Of a stretch of DNA of 60,893 nt, positions 34,897-42,960 are shown in pieces (positions within the stretch are counted from its first letter, which is position 1; each line of letters begins with the position of its first letter). The stretch lies in the NCBI GenBank assembly GCA_937895345.1, contig CALAWP010000047.1:1-60893 (forward strand), given 5' to 3'. This stretch comes from an uncultured Paenibacillus sp. (GTDB taxonomy: Bacteria; Bacillota; Bacilli; Paenibacillales; Paenibacillaceae). The notes under the pieces are model-generated. The model saw only the letters and a program-made list of their open reading frames with translations, did no database searches and was not told where the DNA came from. A program made the translations under genes and the position numbers.

Positions 34897-34919
34897 TGAC
34901 CAAAATACTAATTCGGTCA
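34897..34919. promoter_or_regulatory. Operator-like palindrome upstream of yhgD
   Basis: TGACC-N13-GGTCA, 47 bases before the yhgD start, with the same geometry and the same TGACCAAA left half as the site at 34183-34205. Confidence 0.6.
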
Positions 34920-35085
34920 ATCAGTCTGAACTCATATTACCACCGTCTCGCCTCTCCGTCAATCCGCGCCGATCCCCGCTATGTGACTTGGACGGAACGA
35001 AGCGATATAATAAAGAAATCGAACGCCAATACTTGCCGCCTCGGCGAACAGCCTGGGCCAATCGACGCAAAGGAGCGAACCCGCC

Positions 35086-35424
35086 ATGAATTACAAGGAA
35101 ATTAACACGATCGAACAGTGGACCGAAGCTTTCGAAGGCTCCGGCGAACGGCCGGTGGTGCTGTTCAAGCACAGTACGACTTGTCCCGTCAGCGCCAACG
35201 CCCACGAAGAGTTTACCCGTTACTTAAGCGGAGAGCCTCGCGGCGACGTCGACTATTTGCTGGTCAAGGTAATCGAATCCCGTCCCGTTTCCAACCGGAT
35301 TGCCGAAGATACGGGCGTGAAGCACGAATCGCCGCAAATCATTTTCGTCCAGGACAAAAAGAAAGTGTGGACCGCCTCGCATTGGTCCGTAACCAAGGCG
35401 CACATGAGCGCAGTCCTCGACTAA
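35086..35424 (+). CDS. ytxJ: Bacilliredoxin-like protein YtxJ
   Basis: A 112-residue thioredoxin-fold protein with a single active-site cysteine in FKHSTTCPVSANAHEEF, the hallmark of the YtxJ monothiol bacilliredoxin family. These proteins remove bacillithiol from oxidised protein thiols in Firmicutes. The ESPQIIFVQDKKKVW segment contains the cis-proline of the fold. The ATG at 35086 follows AAAGGAG with about 9-base spacing. It is transcribed alone and ends at a terminator. Its presence implies bacillithiol metabolism in the host. Confidence 0.9.
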   Translation: MNYKEINTIEQWTEAFEGSGERPVVLFKHSTTCPVSANAHEEFTRYLSGEPRGDVDYLLVKVIESRPVSNRIAEDTGVKHESPQIIFVQDKKKVWTASHWSVTKAHMSAVLD

Positions 35425-35505
35425 TTCCGTTTACGGCGGCGGCGGCGTGGCCTCAAGCCTTTGGGCCGCATAAGACCCGCGCCGCGGCCGTTGCGAATCC
35501 GAATC

Positions 35506-35546
35506 GCCGTCCCCGCAAGGCCCATGCCCTCAGGGGACGGCTTTTT
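35506..35546 (+). terminator. Terminator after ytxJ
   Basis: GCCGTCCCC (35506-35514) pairs with GGGGACGGC (35533-35541), followed by TTTTT. The remainder of the 331-base interval 35425-35755 has no supported gene. Confidence 0.8.
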
Positions 35547-35755
35547 GGCGTTCGCCCTCCTCCCATCGTCCCCTCGTTTTCGACATGTCCGGCAATATCT
35601 GCAAGAACTACTTCGCCCGCTTTTCCATGCCCAAAGAGCTAGACCGTCTAGTGCTATCCCCGGCGAAAGGTTGCATCATTCAGCCCATTCTCAATAACGA
35701 ATAGTTATGGTTATCTAAGAATGTCGGAATTCATCGATTTGGGAGGAAAAGTTTC

Positions 35756-37012
35756 ATGAAACGTTATATGCTGCTTACCGTCTTGGCCGCATGGCTGCTG
35801 GCGATCGCCGTATTGCCCGCCGCCGCTTACGGGCAAGGCTCCGCGGCGGCCGTTGCGGGCGTATTTACCGATACGAAAGGCCACTGGGCCGAAGCAACCA
35901 TCAACGAGATGGTCGCAAAGGGCATTTTGGAAGGGTTTCCGGACGGCACGTTCCGGCCGCAAGAACCGGTCAAGGTCGACCAGTTCGTCAAAATGCTCAT
36001 TTTATCCTATACCGATCTTCACAAGGACGGGTCCCGGAGCTGGAACACCGGCTTTCTGAACGCTCTGAGTCCGGAGAACCAGGCGATCCTGAAGCAGGAC
36101 TACCGCTACTTCAACTTCAAGCCGAGCACGTCCGGCTATTGGGCGAAGGAATTTATCGACATCGCCAGCGACCTCCATTTTATGAACAAAAGCCGCTACT
36201 CCGACTTTCAAGCCGATATGACCCGTGAAAACGTAGCCGAGATCGTCTATTACACGCTTCAGGAAACGGAGTTTCTCGAGGACAGCCAATTCGGTCAAAA
36301 GATGGCGCAATCGTTCGGCGACATCTACGGCGCTTCGGAGCGCGAACAGAAGTTTATAGCGGAAGTGCTGGTCAAGGGCATTATGGAAGGCCATCCGACC
36401 GGATTTTTTGGCGTAGGGGAAAAGGTTACCCGCGCCCAGGCGCTCGTCATCCTGAACCGGCTGACCGACAAGTCGAAGCGCATCCGGATTCAAGTGTCGC
36501 CGGACAATCTGGAGCGGGCCGTTCCGACGGCCGCCGGCGGTCAGAAAATCGTAGTGTTTCCCGACAAGCGGATGTGGGACGCCTACGAGCTGCTGGACGA
36601 CATCGGCCAGCTGAGAGGCTCCAACCACGACTTGTTCGACACGACGCTCCGCCTGTACAAAAACAAGGAGGAAAAAGACGCCGTTCAAGCCAGCGCCGCA
36701 GGCTCGTCCGGCGGCGCGACGGAGGAAGCCGCCCTATGGCTCGATCCGCAATACAACACGTACGGCATTACGATCCGTTTGCGCGAGGGCGCCTATGCGC
36801 GCAACCAGGAGGCGGTCGAGCAATTCGCCAACTACCTGTTCGGCCATAACGGCAGCGCCTTCCATCAGCTGTTTGGCGATATTTGCGGCCAGGTGGAGCG
36901 AGGCCAAGCGGTAACGACCCGCCACCAGGTCATCGGAAACGACAACGTTAACATCTTAATCGACGCCAAAGCGAAAACCGTCATCTTCTCCATCGCGGCC
37001 AAACGCGCGTAA
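35756..37012 (+). CDS. S-layer homology (SLH) domain protein
   Basis: A 418-residue exported protein. A signal peptide (MLLTVLAAWLLAIAVLPAAAYG) is followed by SLH-type repeats: FTDTKGHWAEATINEMVAKG with GFPDGTFRPQEPV (about 38-85), a divergent middle repeat (about 120-170) and a third repeat with VKGIMEGHPTGFFGVGEKVTRAQAL (about 205-240; shown as landmark). SLH domains bind pyruvylated wall polymers. The C-terminal 180 residues are a domain I do not recognise. The start has GGGAGG 10 bases upstream. It is a single gene with a strong terminator. It is likely cell-surface located; function unknown. Confidence 0.85.
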   Translation: MKRYMLLTVLAAWLLAIAVLPAAAYGQGSAAAVAGVFTDTKGHWAEATINEMVAKGILEGFPDGTFRPQEPVKVDQFVKMLILSYTDLHKDGSRSWNTGFLNALSPENQAILKQDYRYFNFKPSTSGYWAKEFIDIASDLHFMNKSRYSDFQADMTRENVAEIVYYTLQETEFLEDSQFGQKMAQSFGDIYGASEREQKFIAEVLVKGIMEGHPTGFFGVGEKVTRAQALVILNRLTDKSKRIRIQVSPDNLERAVPTAAGGQKIVVFPDKRMWDAYELLDDIGQLRGSNHDLFDTTLRLYKNKEEKDAVQASAAGSSGGATEEAALWLDPQYNTYGITIRLREGAYARNQEAVEQFANYLFGHNGSAFHQLFGDICGQVERGQAVTTRHQVIGNDNVNILIDAKAKTVIFSIAAKRA

Positions 37013-37042
37013 CCCGGTTTTTCCGCCAACGGCAGCGGAAAG

Positions 37043-37084
37043 CTCCAGAGGACCGCTTGCGGTCCGGCTGGAGTTTTCTTTGTT
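37043..37084 (+). terminator. Terminator of the SLH protein gene
   Basis: CTCCAG (37043) with CTGGAG (37068) and an inner GGACCGC/GCGGTCC stem, followed by TTTTCTTTG, 31 bases past the stop codon. Confidence 0.85.
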
Positions 37085-37163
37085 GCCGGCATTTCGACAG
37101 GCGGCAGCTAAGCCGCCGCTCGGGTATGGAGCCGCGCTCCGATCGAAGCCCCGCTCCTGTCGT

Positions 37164-37982
37164 CTACAGCACCGTTTTCGCCCGGTTGCAGTTCAGCCTG
37201 TACGTTCTCCCGTATTGCGCGCCGTAATGAATGATGCGCTTGATCATCGTCTGGTCCTGAAGGATCGCGAACGGACAATGGTCCGGCGTCGTATTGACTT
37301 CGAGAATCCACGGTCTTAAGGTGCTGTCCAGCGCCACATCCAGTCCGATTTCGCGAATTTTCGGATATCTGCGATGGAGGCGCTTGATCGTTTGAACGCC
37401 GATGTCGTCCAGCTGCCTCATCAATTGATCCAGCTGCTGGGGGGTGGCGTGGGGCCGAAGCACCTGCTCCGCCGGCAAAATAGTCCCGCCCTGGCTGCCG
37501 TTGGTTACGATTTTGCGCGGATGCGCGATTCTCGCCACGGTGCCCGTCGTCTCCCAGCCGCCGCCGGGCGCCTTCTGCACCACGATGCGAAGATCGAACG
37601 GCCTGCCTTCATAACGGAGCAGATGAATCCCCTTTTGCGTCAAATAGCTTTTTCCTTTGGTAGCCCGGTAAATCGAACGGTAGAGAGAATAGAATCTGGC
37701 AAACGATTTGCGCAAGCTGCCCAGCTGATAGGAATAGATCCATCCTCCCTCTCTCGCCGTTCTTTCCACCCGCATGACTCCTCTGCCCAACGAGCCGTTT
37801 TGGGGCTTCACGTAAACCATCCCGTAATTTCTCAACATTGCAAACAAAGTCAGTCTGTTCAACCTTTGGGTTAACGGAATATAGGTCCTCAGCCTTTCAT
37901 CGCCTAACAATACGTTCGTTTTCGCCCACTTGTCCGACACGCGATAGCCTTTGCTGCTCAAGGTTCCTTTGCGGCGACGCAT
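37164..37982 (-). CDS. YheC/YheD-family ATP-grasp protein
   Basis: A 272-residue protein of the YheC/YheD endospore-coat-associated family, an ATP-grasp fold. Visible motifs are VYVKPQNGSLGRGVMRV (ATP-binding loop), RPFDLRIVVQKAPGGGW, ARIAHPRKIVTNGSQGG, EIGLDVALDS and the metal-binding ILEVNTTPDH. B. subtilis homologues associate with the spore coat. At 272 residues it is shorter than YheC/YheD, lacking their N-terminal extension. The ATG at 37982 follows AAAGGATG. It is transcribed alone, opposite the SLH gene. The ligase substrate is unknown. Confidence 0.85.
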   Translation of the reverse strand: MRRRKGTLSSKGYRVSDKWAKTNVLLGDERLRTYIPLTQRLNRLTLFAMLRNYGMVYVKPQNGSLGRGVMRVERTAREGGWIYSYQLGSLRKSFARFYSLYRSIYRATKGKSYLTQKGIHLLRYEGRPFDLRIVVQKAPGGGWETTGTVARIAHPRKIVTNGSQGGTILPAEQVLRPHATPQQLDQLMRQLDDIGVQTIKRLHRRYPKIREIGLDVALDSTLRPWILEVNTTPDHCPFAILQDQTMIKRIIHYGAQYGRTYRLNCNRAKTVL

Positions 37983-38177
37983 TCGATTCTCACATCCTTT
38001 TATACTCTGTAAATCTCACTACTATTACTACTATACGAAAGAATAGCGAAAGCGCTGTAGGCCGGTATCGTCATAACGGCACCTTCCGCTAATCGGCACA
38101 TATTCTTAAGTATCGGCGCCATCGAATAAGCTGCCGGGCGGCCGCCCGGATCGGAATAAGGAGGCCATTCGACCGGA

Positions 38178-39404
38178 ATGAATGAACATGACGGGCTGCA
38201 TGAGGCTCTGCAACATACGCTTAGACTCCATCCCTGGTATGAAGATCTGCTGAAAGAGCATGGCATCCGGCTGCCGGCTGCCGGCGGCATACGACTGGAG
38301 GAGCTTCCGCTCATGACGGCGGAAACGCTCGAACGATTCTATTATTCCCAGTCTCCGAGGGAGGAGCCGGGATTGTCGGTCTACAGAACGTCCGGCACGT
38401 CGACGGGCGTCCGCAAGGCGATCTATTATTCCGAGGAAGACGACATTCGTTATGTGGAAGCGAAGACGGCCAGCTTTCGCGGGTGGCTCCGCGGCAGCCT
38501 GTCCGGCGGCAGAGCGCTGGCGGACCTCGGCACCGGCCATGCCGCCTCCACCGCGCTGCGCATCTTCGATGAGCTGGGCATGGAAGGCGAGGCGATCGAC
38601 TTCGCCTCCCCGATCGAGCAGCATATCCGCAAGCTGCTCGACTTTCGGCCCGATTTGCTGTATACGATGCCGTCGATTTTGGAGGCGATAGCCCATGCGG
38701 AGCCGGATCCCCGCTCGTTCGGGCTGAAGCGGATCATCCTCGTCGGGGAAATCGCGTCGGCCGCCTGGCAGGCCAATATCGCTGCCCGCTTCGGCTTGAG
38801 ACGCCGGGATCTGCTCGATACGTACGGCTCGATCGAGATCGGGGCGATGGCCGCTTACGACCATGATCTCGGCATGTATGTGCTGGCAGATGGGCTGTAC
38901 GGAGAGGCGCTTCCCGCCGAGCGGATAGACGGCGGTCTGGAGCCTTTGAGGGCCGACGAAGGCGTTCTTGTGCTCACTTCGACGGTACGCAAGCTGTTCC
39001 CGGCCATCCGCTTCGTCACTTACGACGTGGTGAGGGACTTCGGCATCCGGGTGTGCGGCGGCAAGGCCCGGTACGTCTTCTCCGGCATTGTGAAACGGAT
39101 CGGCAAAGAGCTGAAGCACGGCGAAAAAATCAGCTTGTACGACATCGAGGAAGCCGTCAGCCGGCATGTGAAGGACGCCGCCGTGCGCGTGATGGCGCGG
39201 GACAATCGATTGACCGTCTTCGTCGGCAGCCGACATGCGGACGACGCCATGCTCCAGGCGGTGCGGCGCGAATTGGAGATCAGCATCGCCGAGATCGGCA
39301 AGATGATCGAAGGCGGACTGCTGCGGGGCATTGAGGTGATCCGGCTGGAGGATGCCGCAAGGCTGCCCTCCGGTACGGTCAAATCCAAAAAGATATATCC
39401 GTGA
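38178..39404 (+). CDS. PaaK-like adenylate-forming enzyme
   Basis: A 408-residue member of the phenylacetate-CoA ligase/PaaK group of the adenylation superfamily. The P-loop is YRTSGTSTGVRKAIYYS, the adenine-region motif DTYGSIEIGAMA, the hinge region YVFSGIVKRIGK, and the C-terminal lysine lies in PSGTVKSKKIYP. Such enzymes activate a carboxylate with ATP, for transfer to CoA, a carrier protein or an amine. GGAGG lies 13 bases before the ATG. It is the first gene of a three-gene unit; its stop is 15 bases before the SbnA-like gene. No carrier protein is encoded nearby, so the acceptor is unknown. Confidence 0.82.
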   Translation: MNEHDGLHEALQHTLRLHPWYEDLLKEHGIRLPAAGGIRLEELPLMTAETLERFYYSQSPREEPGLSVYRTSGTSTGVRKAIYYSEEDDIRYVEAKTASFRGWLRGSLSGGRALADLGTGHAASTALRIFDELGMEGEAIDFASPIEQHIRKLLDFRPDLLYTMPSILEAIAHAEPDPRSFGLKRIILVGEIASAAWQANIAARFGLRRRDLLDTYGSIEIGAMAAYDHDLGMYVLADGLYGEALPAERIDGGLEPLRADEGVLVLTSTVRKLFPAIRFVTYDVVRDFGIRVCGGKARYVFSGIVKRIGKELKHGEKISLYDIEEAVSRHVKDAAVRVMARDNRLTVFVGSRHADDAMLQAVRRELEISIAEIGKMIEGGLLRGIEVIRLEDAARLPSGTVKSKKIYP

Positions 39405-39418
39405 GAGGTGTTGTTCGA

Positions 39419-40384
39419 ATGGATCAAGGTTGGCTGGGCGCAATCGGCAACACCCCGCTTGTACCGCTGAAGAAGCTGTTTCCCCGAGAAGAAACCGGCC
39501 TGACCGTTTATGCGAAGCTGGAGCTAATGAATCCGGGCGGCAGCGCCAAGGACCGTCCGGCCTGGCGCATGCTCAGAAGCGCATGGCAGGAAGGGCGGAT
39601 CGGGCCTGGCTCCGTCGTCGTCGAGTCCAGCTCCGGCAATATGGCGATCAGCCTGGCCGCCATTTGTTCCTATCTGGGCATGAAATTTATAAGCGTCGTC
39701 GATCCGCGAACGGCGGCGCACAATATCCGCATCATGCGGGCGTATGGCGCCGACGTATCGCCGGTCACCGAACCCGACCCGGAAACGGGCGAATTTTTGC
39801 CCGCCCGGCTGTCCAGGGTCCGTCAGCTGCTGAACGACATTCCGGGAAGCTACTGGCCGAACCAATATGAGAGCGAGCATAACGTCATGGCTCATTACGA
39901 AGGAACGATGCCCGAAATTGAGGCCGCGCTGGAGCGGGTCGACTTCGTCGCGGGGGGCGTCAGCACCTGCGGCACGATGCTGGGCTGCGCCAACTATATA
40001 CGGGACTGTGGGCTGGACGCCAAAGTCATCGCGGTCGATGCGGTCGGCAGCGTTATTTTCGGAGGGGAGAAAGGCCCCCGTCTGTTTCCCGGATTGGGCG
40101 CCGGCATCGTCCCTCCCTTCGGCCGCAGCCGGTTTATGGACTATGCGGTGCAGGTTTCCGACCGCGACATGGCCATCGGATGCAGGCGTCTCGTGCGCGA
40201 AGAAGCGATATTGGCCGGCCCGTCCTCCGGCGCGGTCATCTCGGCGCTGACCGCCTTGCGGCACCGATTGCCGAAGGACTCGGTATGCGTCGTTATCCTC
40301 CATGACCGCGGAGACCGGTACATGGATACCGTCTACAACGACGAATGGATCCGGGAGCAGTTCGGTGCCGAAGCGCTGTCATGA
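39419..40384 (+). CDS. sbnA: SbnA-like 2,3-diaminopropionate biosynthesis enzyme (N-(2-amino-2-carboxyethyl)-L-glutamate synthase)
   Basis: A 321-residue PLP enzyme of the cysteine-synthase fold. The PLP lysine is in NPGGSAKDRPA, the phosphate-binding loop region in ESSSGNMAISLA, and GGVSTCGTMLG binds the cofactor phosphate. In staphyloferrin B synthesis SbnA joins O-phosphoserine and glutamate, releasing phosphate. The motif details (ESSSGNMAI rather than the ETTSGNTGI of ordinary CysK) and the following SbnB gene support this over cysteine synthase. The ATG at 39419 has GAGGTG eight bases upstream. Confidence 0.87.
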   Translation: MDQGWLGAIGNTPLVPLKKLFPREETGLTVYAKLELMNPGGSAKDRPAWRMLRSAWQEGRIGPGSVVVESSSGNMAISLAAICSYLGMKFISVVDPRTAAHNIRIMRAYGADVSPVTEPDPETGEFLPARLSRVRQLLNDIPGSYWPNQYESEHNVMAHYEGTMPEIEAALERVDFVAGGVSTCGTMLGCANYIRDCGLDAKVIAVDAVGSVIFGGEKGPRLFPGLGAGIVPPFGRSRFMDYAVQVSDRDMAIGCRRLVREEAILAGPSSGAVISALTALRHRLPKDSVCVVILHDRGDRYMDTVYNDEWIREQFGAEALS

Positions 40385-40485
40385 CCAAAGCGGCGGCTCC
40401 ATCGTGAAGCCTGATGGATGGTGCCCGGGATGCATCATAGCGGCAAAAAAACAATTTGGGCGGAAGCGCCGGAAGGAGCGTCACC

Positions 40486-41457
40486 TTGCTGTACTTGGGA
40501 GAAGAGCATATCAGACAAATCGGCTTCCAGTGGGAGGAGCTCGTCGATTGCATCGAAACCGCGGTGTCGGCGATAGACGCCGGAGATTGCGTTCAACCGC
40601 TCAAGCCTTATTTGCGCTACCGTAATCCGCGCAATCGCATGATCGCCATGCCGGCTTATGTCGGCGGACCGATTCATTCCGCAGGCTTGAAATGGATTGC
40701 CAGCTTTCCCGGTAATCTGGACCACGGCCTGCCGCGAGCCCACAGCGTCACCATTCTGAACGACGCCGACACGGGCCGGCCGACCGCAATGATCAATACC
40801 GCGCTCGTCAGCGCCGCGAGAACGGCTGCCGTAAGCGGCTTGATGCTCCGGCATTGGCTGGCGGCCAAATCCCCCTCTTTCCGCCTGCGCGTCGGCATTA
40901 TCGGCTGGGGGCCGGTCGGCCGCCTGCACGCCGATATGTGCCGGCGGTTGTACGGGGACCGGACCGACTTCTTGTATGCTTTCGATATTCGCGGCGTCAA
41001 GGAGGACGTCTTCGAGGATGCCGGCGCCGGTGTGCCGTTTCGCACGGCCGGCAGCTGGCAAGAGCTGTATGCGGCATGCAATATCGTCATGACGTGCACC
41101 GTCAGCGACGACCGTTATATCGACCGGCCGCCTTCCCCCGGCTCGCTGCTGCTCGATGTATCGCTGCGCGATTACCGGCTGGAAGCGATCCGGCGCATTT
41201 CCGCCGTCGTCGTGGACGATTGGAACGAGGTTTGCCGCGAAAATACCGACATCGAGCTGCTTCATCTGCATAACGGCCTGGCCAAATCCGGCACCATCGC
41301 CTTAACCGACGTCGTTTGCCGCCAGGCGCTGAGCCGCCTGGACGAAACGGAACCGGTGCTGTTTTGCCCCATGGGCATGGCATCCTTTGACATTGCGGCA
41401 GCCGCATGGTACGCCCGCCAGGCCGCCGCGCGCGGGATCGGCATGACGCTCTCCTAG
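40486..41457 (+). CDS. sbnB: SbnB-like 2,3-diaminopropionate biosynthesis dehydrogenase (ornithine cyclodeaminase family)
   Basis: A 323-residue NAD-dependent protein of the ornithine cyclodeaminase/mu-crystallin family. Visible are MIAMPAYVGGP, GLKWIASFPGN, the Rossmann motif VGIIGWGPVGRLHADM and DVSLRDYR. SbnB oxidatively cleaves the SbnA product to L-2,3-diaminopropionate, 2-oxoglutarate and ammonium. The first codon is TTG at 40486 with AAGGAG seven bases upstream; the open frame before it lacks similarity. It follows sbnA by about 100 bases. The pair SbnA/SbnB is specific to diaminopropionate formation, known from siderophore and zwittermicin-type pathways. Confidence 0.87.
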   Translation: MLYLGEEHIRQIGFQWEELVDCIETAVSAIDAGDCVQPLKPYLRYRNPRNRMIAMPAYVGGPIHSAGLKWIASFPGNLDHGLPRAHSVTILNDADTGRPTAMINTALVSAARTAAVSGLMLRHWLAAKSPSFRLRVGIIGWGPVGRLHADMCRRLYGDRTDFLYAFDIRGVKEDVFEDAGAGVPFRTAGSWQELYAACNIVMTCTVSDDRYIDRPPSPGSLLLDVSLRDYRLEAIRRISAVVVDDWNEVCRENTDIELLHLHNGLAKSGTIALTDVVCRQALSRLDETEPVLFCPMGMASFDIAAAAWYARQAAARGIGMTLS

Positions 41458-41470
41458 CAAGCGAAGCGAG

Positions 41471-41578
41471 GCCGCTTGCCGCCGACCCATACGCCGCTTA
41501 TCGCCGACTCATGCGCCGCTTGTCGACGACTCACGCGGCGCCTGTCGCCGACTTATGCGCCGCTTGCCGATTGGCGGT
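41471..41578. repeat. 22-bp tandem repeat, five copies
   Basis: GCCGCTT-type units begin at 41471, 41493, 41515, 41537 and 41559, an exact 22-base period with moderate divergence. The array starts 13 bases after the sbnB stop. Confidence 0.8.
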
Positions 41579-41598
41579 CCTCTGCCCAACGCCGTAAC

Positions 41599-41785
41599 TC
41601 TAACGGAACCTAAAGACGTTATTTGGCCGAAAACGCCGCTTCCTATTTTTTAAGGAATCTCAGAGCGCTTATTGGGTTGAATTTTAGCAAAAACGTGCCT
41701 TCAACAGACAAATAGCGGCGTTCAGTTCCGTTAGAAAATAAAATGGCCGTTTTTTTCTTTAATAACGTCTCTGGGTTCCGTTAGA
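41599..41785. repeat. Diverged intergenic repeat family in inverted arrangement
   Basis: TCTAACGGAACCTAAAGACG begins a 25-base unit at 41599-41623 (+). Related units lie at about 41649-41672 (+), 41710-41735 (-) and 41761-41785 (-). The outer units are near-perfect inverted copies. A second cluster of similar units lies at 50544-50726. This looks like a dispersed intergenic repeat. Confidence 0.65.
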
Positions 41786-41895
41786 ATTCCCTTTACCCGC
41801 CAAGCTTCCTTCCCGACCGTCAACCCGCGCCATCGACATTTGCTTCCGGCTAGTGACGGCTATGGCTCGCCGTCACGCCGCTAAGCAGCATTCCC

Positions 41896-42160
41896 ACTGT
41901 CTCGGTCGCTTTTACACAGATCGGCCGCCTTCACACTGTCTTTGTCACTTTCACGCTATCCAGCCCCCTTCTGTCCCGGTCGCCTTTCGCCAGCTCGGCC
42001 ACCTTCACACACAGCTCAGCCTCCTTCATGCCAGTTCGGCCTCCTTCACGCCAGCCCAGCCTCCTTCAACACTGTCTCGGTCACTTTCACGCCAGCTTAG
42101 CCCCCGTCAAACTGTCTCAGTCGCCTTCGCGAAATCGGCCGCCGTCATATCGTTCGGACC
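41896..42160. repeat. Degenerate ~20-bp tandem repeat
   Basis: About thirteen units of the form CCAGCTCGGCCTCCTTCACG, 19-21 bases each with considerable divergence, fill most of the second half of the gene-free interval 41458-42334. No supported gene lies here. Confidence 0.7.
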
Positions 42161-42334
42161 GCATGCGCGCGAGATCATCGCGAGACGAGAACGGCGTGAG
42201 ATAAGATCGGCGCGCGAATGCGAAAGACATAGCGTCATTTGACGGGTCAAATGCCTTGGCGTATATTAAATTTGTTACAATTCCATTTCACCCAATCCAT
42301 TTGCGGCGGCGCTGCGGCCATGGAGGATACCGTT

Positions 42335-42781
42335 ATGAACATAGACGAAACGATGAAACTCGAAAATCAAATCTGCTTTACCATATACGCCTGCTCGCGC
42401 GAAATTACGAAACTGTACCGCCCGCTGCTGCAGGAGCTGGGCTTGACCTATACGCAATATGTAACGATGCTTGCCTTGTGGGAGCGGGACAACGTAACGG
42501 TCAGCGAGCTGGGCGCCAGGCTGTACCTCGATTCCGGCACGCTCACGCCGCTGCTGAAGAAGCTGGAGTCCGCCGGGCTGGTGGCGCGCAGACGGGACCG
42601 CAAGGACGAGCGCAACGTCCTGGTCTCGCTGACGGAAGCCGGCCGAGCCTTGCGCGCCAAAGCGGCCGAAATTCCGGACAAGCTGCTGTGCCGGCTGGAC
42701 GCGACTCCGGAGGAGGGAGCCGCCTTGCTGTCGATGATGAACGGCGTGCTTCGCCGCGTCCGGCAAACCGGCGCCGAATAG
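42335..42781 (+). CDS. ohrR: MarR-family organic hydroperoxide sensor OhrR
   Basis: A 148-residue MarR-type repressor close to B. subtilis OhrR. The peroxide-sensing cysteine lies in MKLENQICFTIYACSRE (about Cys14); a second cysteine follows at about 19 where B. subtilis has Ser. The winged helix shows LYLDSGTLTPLLKKLE and RKDERNVLVSLTEAG. Oxidation of the N-terminal cysteine releases DNA. The ATG at 42335 has GGAGG eight bases upstream. A TACAATT half-site of OhrR operators lies at 42276-42282, weakly supporting autoregulation. No ohrA peroxidase gene is adjacent, which is unusual; its target must lie elsewhere or differ. Confidence 0.87.
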   Translation: MNIDETMKLENQICFTIYACSREITKLYRPLLQELGLTYTQYVTMLALWERDNVTVSELGARLYLDSGTLTPLLKKLESAGLVARRRDRKDERNVLVSLTEAGRALRAKAAEIPDKLLCRLDATPEEGAALLSMMNGVLRRVRQTGAE

Positions 42782-42960
42782 TCCGACGCCCTTCACGGCA
42801 TCCGTTATGCCTCTCCCTCCGGAAGCCCCGCCTCTCTCTTCCCGTTCATATCGCGGCGTGCCGCAATTTGAAACCGGGGTCATTGGCTTCCGGCCAAATC
42901 GTTATGGTAATATTATTAACGATATCATTCGGATACGTGGCAAGAGGAGGAAATTGCGCA

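Noticed and set aside
35461..35697. Plus-strand open frame of 78 codons after ytxJ
   Set aside because: It spans the ytxJ terminator and has no ribosome-binding site.
38106..39443. Minus-strand open frame (445 codons) opposite the PaaK-like gene
   Set aside because: Antisense to a well-supported adenylating enzyme; no recognisable motifs and composition typical of a reverse-strand shadow.
42256..42960. Upstream extension of the cyclophilin frame by about 235 codons
   Set aside because: It overlaps ohrR in another frame, and a signal peptide with lipobox and a GAGGAGG site marks the true start at 42961.
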